From positions 98,064-162,063 of the forward strand of contig DAOUMV010000014.1 in assembly GCA_034408935.1 (NCBI GenBank): DNA of 64,000 nt, written 5' to 3'. This stretch comes from DAOUMF01 sp034408935 (GTDB lineage Bacteria > Chloroflexota > Dehalococcoidia > SM23-28-2 > RBG-16-64-32). A model generated the notes under the pieces. The model had not been told where the DNA came from, searched no databases, and was given only the letters and a program-made list of their open reading frames with translations. The position numbers and the translations under genes are program-made. Position 1 is the stretch's first letter, and each line of letters begins with the position of its first letter. Of this stretch, positions 57,965 through 64,000 are shown piece after piece.

Positions 57965-58507
57965 ATGGTGTTTCTTGCAGAGGACGGTGGCATCGGGGCG
58001 CTGGGCATCAACCTGCCCAGCCTCATCGCGCAGCTCATCAACTTCACCATCCTCCTCATATTGATAGGGTGGGCGTCTAAACGCTTCCTCTTTCCACTGC
58101 TGGACGAGCGCCGAAAGCGCATCCAGGAAGGCCTTGACGCCTCCGAGGAGGCGAAGGAGCGACTGGCCCAGGCGGAGACGGAGGCGGGGAGGGAGATGGA
58201 GAAGGCGCGACAGGAGGGGCAGGCTCTCATTGGGCAGGCCCAGCAGATGTCCGCCCGCATCCAAGAGGAGGGCCGCCAGGCGGCCCGGACGGACGCCGAA
58301 GCCCTGCTGGAGCGGGCCCGCAGCGAGATACAACTGGAGCGAGACGCCGCCATCGCCGACCTGCGGCGGGAGTTCGCCGATCTCACGATCACCGCCGCCG
58401 AGCGAGTGATCCGTCGCAGCCTGGACCGACAGGCGCACCGGGAGCTCATCGAGGAGGTGCTGGCAGAGGCACCCCAGGGCGGCGAAGGAGGAGACGGTCA
58501 GACGTGA
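57965..58507 (+). CDS. atpF: F0F1 ATP synthase subunit b
   Basis: A 180-residue stator subunit. One N-terminal helix (LPSLIAQLINFTILLILIGWA) is followed by a long charged coiled coil with the usual DERRKRIQEGLDASEEAKERL and DLRREFADLTITAAERVI ends. The GTGA overlap with atpH couples translation. One b gene is present, so a homodimer is expected. Confidence 0.95.
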   Translation: MVFLAEDGGIGALGINLPSLIAQLINFTILLILIGWASKRFLFPLLDERRKRIQEGLDASEEAKERLAQAETEAGREMEKARQEGQALIGQAQQMSARIQEEGRQAARTDAEALLERARSEIQLERDAAIADLRREFADLTITAAERVIRRSLDRQAHRELIEEVLAEAPQGGEGGDGQT

Positions 58508-59043
58508 TCCGGGAGATCGCGGCCCGCCGCTACGCTGAGGCGGCTTTCCAGATCGCCCGAGACCAGGGCGCAGAGGTGCGCTGGTCGGATGAGCTGTCCC
58601 TGATGGCGGCCGTATTCTCTGATCCCGACGTCGAGGCGGTCATGCAGGAGGCGCGTGTCTCCACTGCGGACAAGATGAGCCTGGCAGAGAAGACACTGGA
58701 GGGGGCGGACCCGCTGGTTCTGAACCTGGCTCGGCTGCTGGTGCACCGCGGCCGCACGGCGCTGGCGCTCCAGATCGCCGAGGCGTTCCGGGAACGGGTG
58801 GACGCTGAGCGGGGCATCGCCCACGCCGTGGTGACCACCGCCGTTGACATGTCCGAAGCAGAGGCCAGGACGGTCTCGGAGAAGCTGAGCGAGATCAGCG
58901 GCAGGCAGGTGATAGTGGAGACGCTGGTGGATGAGGGGATCATCGGCGGGCTCATCGCTCGCATCGGCGACAAGCTCATCGACGGCTCCACCCGCAGCCA
59001 GCTCGCGGCCCTGAAGCGCCGGCTCCAGGAGGCGAGAGCATGA
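58504..59043 (+). CDS. atpH: F0F1 ATP synthase subunit delta
   Basis: A 179-residue OSCP/delta subunit that joins the b-dimer to the top of F1. Starts IAARRYAEAAFQIARDQG, contains LNLARLLVHRGRTALALQIAEAF and ends GIIGGLIARIGDKLIDGSTRSQLAALKRRL, all canonical. Start GTG overlaps atpF by four bases; stop overlaps the DinB-like gene's ATG by four bases. Confidence 0.95.
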   Translation: MIREIAARRYAEAAFQIARDQGAEVRWSDELSLMAAVFSDPDVEAVMQEARVSTADKMSLAEKTLEGADPLVLNLARLLVHRGRTALALQIAEAFRERVDAERGIAHAVVTTAVDMSEAEARTVSEKLSEISGRQVIVETLVDEGIIGGLIARIGDKLIDGSTRSQLAALKRRLQEARA

Positions 59044-59534
59044 GCGGCACTGCCACCAAGGCTGATGCTGAGCGAGAGCTGGTCGAGGCCTGGCAGGCGC
59101 TGGCCTCCGCCGTGGACTCCTTCTCCGATCTGGAGGTGGAGCAGGCCGGTGTAGTGGAAGGCTGGTCGGTGAAAGACCTACTGGGGCACATCGCTTTCTG
59201 GTCTCAGGAGGCGGCGCGGAACCTCGGTCTCGTCGCCGCCGGCAAGGCCGATGAGGTTCACCGTCCGGAAGGTGATAAGGCCGTGGACGAATGGAACGAG
59301 CGAGAACGGCGCCTTCGCCAAGAGCGACCCGTACACGATCTGAGAGAGGAGTGGCTGGAGAGCTTCCAGGAGGCCATGCAGGCCCTGGCGGCCTTCCCGT
59401 CCGAGAAGCTGCGGGAGAAGTTCGAGGGCCGCACTGTGCTGGAAGTGTTCGCTGAGGACACCTACGATCACTATCGGGAGCACTCGGCGCACTTGGCCGC
59501 GTGGCGGCGGGAAGTGGAGACTGCGGAGGCGTAA
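59040..59534 (+). CDS. DinB-like four-helix protein inside the ATP synthase operon
   Basis: A 164-residue protein of the DinB/ClbS/maleylpyruvate-isomerase N-domain type. GWSVKDLLGHIAFWSQEAARNL (about 41-62) supplies the first metal His, and DTYDHYREHSAHLAAWRREV (about 140-159) supplies the His-x3-His pair. Such proteins form metal-bound four-helix bundles that act on mycothiol/bacillithiol adducts or protect from DNA alkylators. The ATGA overlap with atpH couples its translation to the ATPase. The DinB-like gene is not a usual member of atp operons. Role there unknown. Confidence 0.85.
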   Translation: MSGTATKADAERELVEAWQALASAVDSFSDLEVEQAGVVEGWSVKDLLGHIAFWSQEAARNLGLVAAGKADEVHRPEGDKAVDEWNERERRLRQERPVHDLREEWLESFQEAMQALAAFPSEKLREKFEGRTVLEVFAEDTYDHYREHSAHLAAWRREVETAEA

Positions 59535-59542
59535 CGCACTAT

Positions 59543-59592
59543 CCGAAGGACAGGCTTCAGCCTGTCGAGCCGGACTGAAGTCCGGCCTTCGG
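59543..59592. repeat. Double palindrome before atpA
   Basis: GACAGGC-TTCA-GCCTGTC (59549-59566) and GCCGGAC-TGAA-GTCCGGC (59569-59586) are perfect hairpins. They are enclosed by CCGAAGG (59543-59549) / CCTTCGG (59586-59592), sharing one base at each boundary. The whole can form a three-way junction about 20 bases before the atpA start. Loop sequences match the REP-like hairpins at 9.9 kb and 32.5 kb. Confidence 0.65.
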
Positions 59593-59611
59593 CGGGAAGC
59601 GAGAGGACAAC

Positions 59612-61123
59612 ATGGCGGTACGACCTGAAGAGATAGCGTCGATAATCCGGCAGCAGATCGAGCAGTTCGGTGGCGCCATCACGGCGGTGGACGTGGGAAC
59701 GGTGGTGGAGGCCGGCGACGGAATCGCCCGTGTGCACGGTCTGCGCGGCGCCATGTACAACGAGCTGCTGGAGTTCCCGGGCAACGTCATGGGGATGGCC
59801 CTGAACCTGGAAGAGGAGACGGTGGGCGCCATCATCCTGGGCGATTATGAGGGGATCAAGGAGGGCGACGAGGTACACTCCACCGGTCGTATCGCGGAGG
59901 TGCCGGTGGGCGATGGTCTTATCGGCCGGGTGATCGATCCCCTGGGCCAGCCATTGGACGGCAAGGGCCCGCTGAAGGCCGACAGGACGCGACCTGTGGA
60001 GCGCATCGCCCCCAACGTGGTGATGAGGGAGGGCGTGAATACGCCGGTGCACACCGGCATCAAGGCTGTCGACTCTATGATCCCCATCGGCCGCGGCCAG
60101 CGAGAGCTGATCATCGGCGACCGGTTCACGGGCAAGACAGCCATCTGCCTGGACACGATGATAGCCCAGAAGGGCGGCGACCTGATCTGCGTCTACGTGG
60201 CGATCGGCCAGCAGGCGTCCAAGGTGGCCCAGGTGGTGGCCACCCTGGACGAGCACGGCGCTATGGAGCACTCGGTAGTGGTGGCGGCCAACGCCGCCGA
60301 CCCGGCCGCCCTCCAGTACTTGGCTCCCTACGCCGGCTGCGCTATGGGCGAGGAGTTCATGGAGCAGGGACGCGACGCGCTGATGATCTACGACGATCTG
60401 TCCAAGCACGCCTGGGCCTACCGGCAGATGTCGCTGCTGCTGCGGCGTCCCCCCGGCCGCGAGGCTTACCCCGGCGACGTCTTCTACCTGCACAGCCGCC
60501 TGCTGGAGCGGGCCGTCAAGCTGTCGCCGGAGCACGGCGGCGGCTCCCTCACGGCGCTGCCCATTATCGAAACCCAGGCGGGCGATGTCTCCGCCTACAT
60601 CCCCACCAACGTCATCTCTATCACCGACGGGCAGATCTACCTGGAGGCGGACCTGTTCAATGCGGGCATCCGTCCAGCCATCAATGCGGGCCTCTCCGTG
60701 TCCCGCGTGGGCGGCAACGCCCAGGCACGAGCGATGCGCAGGGTGGCGGGCGGCCTGCGCATGAGCCTGGCCCAGTACCGTGAACTGGCCGCCTTCGCCC
60801 AGTTCGGCACGTCAGAGTTGGACGTGGCCACCCGCCGCCAACTGGAGCGCGGCCAGCACTTGGTGGAGGTGCTGAAGCAGCTTCAGTTCCGACCGCTCAC
60901 CCTTGGCCAGGAGGTAAGCATCATCTACGCAGGTGTGAACGGCTTGCTGGATGATCTTGAGCTTGGCAGGATGGCCGCCTTTGAGGAGGCGTTCCACAAC
61001 TCCATGCAGGCCAACCACCCCGACCTCCTGAAAGAGATCGACGAGAAGAAAGAGCTGACGCCGGAGATTGAGGAGAAGCTGAAGGCGGCGATCCAGCAGT
61101 TCAAGGAGACCGCACCCTATTGA
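59612..61123 (+). CDS. atpA: F0F1 ATP synthase subunit alpha
   Basis: A 503-residue non-catalytic nucleotide-binding subunit. Walker A GDRFTGKTAI (about 169-178), DSMIPIGRGQRELI before it, the ALMIYDDLSKHAWAYRQMSLLLRRPPGREAYPGD block and the arginine finger region VSRVGGNAQARAMRRVAGGLR. Full length. It follows the double palindrome, which may modulate its level relative to the stator genes. Confidence 0.97.
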   Translation: MAVRPEEIASIIRQQIEQFGGAITAVDVGTVVEAGDGIARVHGLRGAMYNELLEFPGNVMGMALNLEEETVGAIILGDYEGIKEGDEVHSTGRIAEVPVGDGLIGRVIDPLGQPLDGKGPLKADRTRPVERIAPNVVMREGVNTPVHTGIKAVDSMIPIGRGQRELIIGDRFTGKTAICLDTMIAQKGGDLICVYVAIGQQASKVAQVVATLDEHGAMEHSVVVAANAADPAALQYLAPYAGCAMGEEFMEQGRDALMIYDDLSKHAWAYRQMSLLLRRPPGREAYPGDVFYLHSRLLERAVKLSPEHGGGSLTALPIIETQAGDVSAYIPTNVISITDGQIYLEADLFNAGIRPAINAGLSVSRVGGNAQARAMRRVAGGLRMSLAQYRELAAFAQFGTSELDVATRRQLERGQHLVEVLKQLQFRPLTLGQEVSIIYAGVNGLLDDLELGRMAAFEEAFHNSMQANHPDLLKEIDEKKELTPEIEEKLKAAIQQFKETAPY

Positions 61124-61160
61124 TGCCCGCACTCAGATCGGAGTCTGGAGGTGCTCCTAG

Positions 61161-62030
61161 ATGGCTACCCTCCGTCAGATAAAGCGCCGCATCCGCAGCA
61201 TCCAGAGCACGGCCAAGATCACCCGTGCGATGGAGCTGGTGGCGGCCTCCAAGATGCGCCGCACCCAGATGCGAGCGCTGGCTGCCCGGCCCTACGCTGA
61301 GAAGCTGCGATGGGTGCTGGCAGACCTGGCGGAGACGCTCCCCTTCTTGGATGTGGAGACCGTGCATCCCCTCTTGCGCCGTCACGAGGCGATCGACACT
61401 GTGGAGGTGGTATTGATCACGCCGGACCGCGGGCTCTGCGGCGGCCTGCCCGCCATCCTCAACCGCCGTATCGCATCGTTCATTCTGGAGCTGGGGAAGC
61501 CGGTGCGCGTGGTCGCCGTGGGGCGCAAGGGGCGTGACTTCCTGCGCCGCACGGGCCAGAACGTGGTCGCTGAGTTCATCAACATAGGCGATAACCCCGG
61601 CTACGAGGATCTGCGGCCCATCGCCCAGGTGGTGATGGGGGACTTCATCGAAGGGCGCGCGGACGAGGTGTACATCGTCTACGGCTACTTCGTTAGCACT
61701 GTCGTGCAGCGGCCGGAGGTATACAAGCTGCTGCCGGTGGAGCCGCCGAAAGAGGCCGCCCGGGGAGTCGACTACATCTACGAGCCGAACCGCGGGGAGG
61801 TGCTAGCCCAACTGCTGCCGCGGCATGTAGAGCGGCAGATATACGAGGCGACGCTGGAGGCGATAGCCAGTGAGCAGTCGGCGCGCATGGTGGCGATGCG
61901 AAGCGCCACTGACAACGCCAACGAGATGATGCGCGACCTCACGCTGGTGTATAACAAGGCCCGCCAGGAGTCCATCACCAGCGAGCTGCTGGACATCACC
62001 GGCGGTGTAGAGGCACTCAAGGGAATCTAG
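61161..62030 (+). CDS. atpG: F0F1 ATP synthase subunit gamma
   Basis: A 289-residue central shaft. N-terminal helix ATLRQIKRRIRSIQSTAKITRAMELVAASKMRR and C-terminal helix ARMVAMRSATDNANEMMRDLTLVYNKARQESITSEL are the rotor coiled coil; ITPDRGLCGGLPAIL is the conserved Rossmann core. No chloroplast-type regulatory Cys pair. 37 bases after atpA. Confidence 0.96.
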   Translation: MATLRQIKRRIRSIQSTAKITRAMELVAASKMRRTQMRALAARPYAEKLRWVLADLAETLPFLDVETVHPLLRRHEAIDTVEVVLITPDRGLCGGLPAILNRRIASFILELGKPVRVVAVGRKGRDFLRRTGQNVVAEFINIGDNPGYEDLRPIAQVVMGDFIEGRADEVYIVYGYFVSTVVQRPEVYKLLPVEPPKEAARGVDYIYEPNRGEVLAQLLPRHVERQIYEATLEAIASEQSARMVAMRSATDNANEMMRDLTLVYNKARQESITSELLDITGGVEALKGI

Positions 62031-62053
62031 TCAATGAATCGCGAGGTGCGCTA

Positions 62054-63472
62054 ATGGGGAAGGGTACTAAGGGAAAGCTGGTCCAGGTCATCGGCACGGT
62101 GGTGGACGTGGAGTTCCCGGCGGAGGAGCTGCCTGAGGTCTATGACGCCGTTGAGATCGAGGCCGGTGACGGCAAGAAGCTTGTGGCTGAGGTGCAGCAG
62201 CACCTGGGCAACAACTGGGTGCGTTGCCTGGCCATGGACACCACCGACGGCCTGCGCCGAGGTGCCGAATGCATCCAAACCGGCGCTCCCCTGGCCGTGC
62301 CGGTGGGCCGGGCCTGTCTGGGACGGCTGTTCAACGTCCTGGGCCAGCCCCTGGACGGCCTGGGTGAGGTCAAGGCGGACGAGCACTGGCCCATCCACCG
62401 CCCCGACCCGACGTTCGAGGAGAGGGAGACGGTGCCGCAGGTGCTGGAGACCGGACTCAAGGTGCTGGACCTGGTTTCGCCGTTCACGAAGGGCGGCAAG
62501 GTCGGCGCCTACGGCGGCGCTGGCGTGGGCAAGACAGTGATAATCATGGAGCTCATCCGCAACATCGCCACCGAGCACGGCGGCTTCTCCGTTTTCGCCG
62601 GCGTGGGCGAGCGCTCTCGCGAGGGGAACGACCTCTGGCACGAGATGCGCGGTTCCGGCGTCATCGACAAGACGGTGCTGGTGTTCGGCCAGATGAACGA
62701 GCCGCCGGGCGTGCGCGCCCGCGTGGGCCTCACCGGCGTCACCATGGCGGAGTACTTCCGCGACCAGGAGGGCCAGGACGTCCTTCTGTTCATCGATAAC
62801 GTCTATCGTTACATCCTGGCCAACATGGAGGTCTCGGCGCTGCTCGGCCGCATGCCTTCGGCGGTCGGCTATCAGCCCACCCTGGCCACCGACATGGGCG
62901 CCCTGGAGGAGCGAATCACTACCACCAAGCGCGGCTCCATCACCTCCTTCCAGGCGATCTACGTCCCCGCCGATGACTACACGGACCCGGGTATCGTCAC
63001 TACCTTCGGACACTTGGACGCGGTGATCGCCTTGGAGCGGTCCATCGTGGAGATGGGGATATATCCGGCGGTGGACCCTCTGACGTCCTTCTCCCGCATC
63101 CTGGACCCGCGCATCATAGGGGAGGAGCACTATCAGACGGCGCGCGGCGTGCAGGCGGTGCTGCAGCGCTATAAGGACCTCCAGGACATCATCGCCATCC
63201 TGGGCGTGGAGGAGCTATCCGAGGAGGACAAGCAGGCGGTGGGGCGGGCGCGGCGCATCCAGCGCTTCCTCTCCCAGCCGATGTTCGTGGCGGAGGCGTT
63301 CACCGGACGCTCGGGCCGCTACGTGCCGGTCAAGGAGACGGTGCGGGGCTTCCGCGAGATCATGGAGGGGAAGTGGGACCACCTTCCGGAGCAGGCGTTC
63401 TACATGGTGGGCGGCATCGAGGAGGCGGCGGAGCAGGCGGAGCGCATGGAGAAGGAAGCGGCGGCAGCCTGA
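62054..63472 (+). CDS. atpD: F0F1 ATP synthase subunit beta
   Basis: A 472-residue catalytic subunit. Walker A GGAGVGKT (154-161), the catalytic Glu region GVGERSREGNDLWHEM, Walker B VLLFIDNVYRY and the DELSEED-like loop VEELSEEDKQAV. The usual FIDNIFRF is FIDNVYRY here, a mild variant. Full length and intact. Downstream lies a 117-bp inverted-repeat element before atpC. Confidence 0.97.
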   Translation: MGKGTKGKLVQVIGTVVDVEFPAEELPEVYDAVEIEAGDGKKLVAEVQQHLGNNWVRCLAMDTTDGLRRGAECIQTGAPLAVPVGRACLGRLFNVLGQPLDGLGEVKADEHWPIHRPDPTFEERETVPQVLETGLKVLDLVSPFTKGGKVGAYGGAGVGKTVIIMELIRNIATEHGGFSVFAGVGERSREGNDLWHEMRGSGVIDKTVLVFGQMNEPPGVRARVGLTGVTMAEYFRDQEGQDVLLFIDNVYRYILANMEVSALLGRMPSAVGYQPTLATDMGALEERITTTKRGSITSFQAIYVPADDYTDPGIVTTFGHLDAVIALERSIVEMGIYPAVDPLTSFSRILDPRIIGEEHYQTARGVQAVLQRYKDLQDIIAILGVEELSEEDKQAVGRARRIQRFLSQPMFVAEAFTGRSGRYVPVKETVRGFREIMEGKWDHLPEQAFYMVGGIEEAAEQAERMEKEAAAA

Positions 63473-63564
63473 CCTGAGATCAGCCACGGACGAAGGCAGA
63501 TGATGCTATCATGATCACGCTGGGCAGATGAGCTTCGCTGGAACTGAGATGAGGGAACCACAGC

Positions 63565-63681
63565 CTGTCATTCTGAGGAGCGAAGCGACGAAGAATCTGA
63601 CGTTTGGCGATTACAGGACTCAGATTCCCTTCGACTCCGCTCAGGACAGGCTTCGCTCCCTGCGGTCGCTCAGAATGACAG
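63565..63681. mobile_element. 117-bp inverted-repeat element between atpD and atpC
   Basis: Perfect 13-bp terminal inverted repeats CTGTCATTCTGAG (63565-63577) and CTCAGAATGACAG (63669-63681) bound a 117-bp stretch with inner parts GAAGCGACGAAGAATCT and CAGATTCCCTTCGACTC that also pair partly. It has no reading frame of its own. The type looks like a dispersed MITE-like palindrome; I have seen similar termini in other bacterial genomes. It increases the atpD-atpC spacer to 264 bases. Confidence 0.65.
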
Positions 63682-63736
63682 ATGTGCGGTCCTTGGTTCT
63701 GGACCCCAGGTTCTGGCACGGGGAAGGGTGTGGCTC

Positions 63737-64000
63737 GTGGCCCTAACGGTCGATATCGTCACGGCGGAGCGGTTGGTCTACTCCGAGGAGGGAGTGGACC
63801 GGCTGATCGTGCCCGGCGTGGAGGGCGAACTGGGCGTGCTCACTCTGCACGCGCCGCTGCTGACGATGATCCAGCCCGGGGTCATGAGGATCGTCAAGGG
63901 CGGCGACGAGGTGGAGATGGCGATTACCGGCGGCTTCATTGAGGTGCGCGATAACCGAGTGACCATCCTGGCTGACGCTGCCGAGCGGGCCGAGGAGATC
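63737..64000 (+). CDS. atpC: F0F1 ATP synthase subunit epsilon (partial, runs off the window)
   Basis: The first 88 codons are present. VALTVDIVTAERLVYSEEGVD, then the epsilon signature VPGVEGELGVLTLHAPLLTMIQPGVMRI and GGFIEVRDNRVTILADAAERAEEI. It is the beta-sandwich domain of the rotor subunit that can inhibit ATP hydrolysis. GTG 63737 fits homologs; GTG 63728 is in frame nine bases upstream. The C-terminal helical domain is beyond the window end. Confidence 0.9.
   Translation, partial: MALTVDIVTAERLVYSEEGVDRLIVPGVEGELGVLTLHAPLLTMIQPGVMRIVKGGDEVEMAITGGFIEVRDNRVTILADAAERAEEI

Noticed and set aside
1..64000. CRISPR arrays, rRNA or tRNA genes
   Set aside because: No regularly spaced direct repeats and no rRNA or tRNA consensus blocks were seen while reading; a covariance search was not possible.

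Overview
The window is a GC-rich chromosomal segment with densely packed genes, no rRNA, no tRNA and no recognisable transposase. It most likely comes from a member of the Chloroflexota, Dehalococcoidia-like. The basis is indirect: LexA boxes of the Gram-positive type (AGAAC-N4-GTTCT), a T-box leader in front of a type-2 isoleucyl-tRNA synthetase, two acyl-CoA dehydrogenases plus ETF, lipoprotein cell-wall enzymes, and short uncharacterised families that I associate with Dehalococcoidia. The assignment is an inference, not a database result.

Layout. 0-2.5 kb: Hsp20 and a GH15 glucosidase. 2.6-6.8 kb: a minus-strand block of lower GC. It encodes an ImmA/IrrE-macro domain fusion, a P-loop kinase fused to an adenylosuccinate-synthetase-fold enzyme, and a DUF7002 protein that may be an ADP-ribosyltransferase, followed by a small basic protein. 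This looks like an acquired nucleotide/ADP-ribose conflict system and is the strongest novelty candidate. 7-16.3 kb: methyltransferase, acyl-CoA dehydrogenases, a DsbA/FrnE-like oxidoreductase whose first active-site cysteine is an in-frame TGA (probable selenoprotein), a carotenoid-desaturase-like flavoenzyme, MFS and ArsB/NhaD transporters and a CBS protein. 16.4-23 kb: lipoprotein transpeptidase, ABC exporter, minimal zincin, class II aldolase and glycerate kinase. 23.2-29 kb: a 44-residue zinc-ribbon gene behind two SOS boxes, then mtaB, amaP-like, scpB, DUF503, a hydrolase, a RodZ-PASTA protein and BrkB/YihY. 29.2-34.4 kb: ileS with its T-box, small zinc-ribbon genes and rpsT. 34.4-42.7 kb: class V aminotransferase, MDR dehydrogenase, SCP2 protein, LCP ligase, alanine racemase and a lytic transglycosylase. 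42.8-56.2 kb: etfBA, coaE, a MoxR/VWA pair, cinA, comB-like, pyrF, DUF951, MFS and bifunctional nuclease. 56.2 kb to the end: the F-type ATP synthase operon (atpI/Z, B, E, F, H, a DinB-like gene, A, G, D, C partial).

How it fits together. The core is housekeeping: envelope synthesis (PBP, LCP, Alr, SLT, RodZ-like), energy (F-ATPase, ETF/ACAD), translation (IleS, S20, MtaB) and chromosome maintenance (ScpB). Short palindromes with TTCA or TGAA loops recur between genes, and a 117-bp inverted-repeat element sits between atpD and atpC. The unusual material is concentrated in the 3.1-6.8 kb operon, the TGA-containing DsbA gene at 9.1-9.8 kb, the SOS-controlled mini-gene at 23.2 kb and the insertions in the ATP synthase operon.
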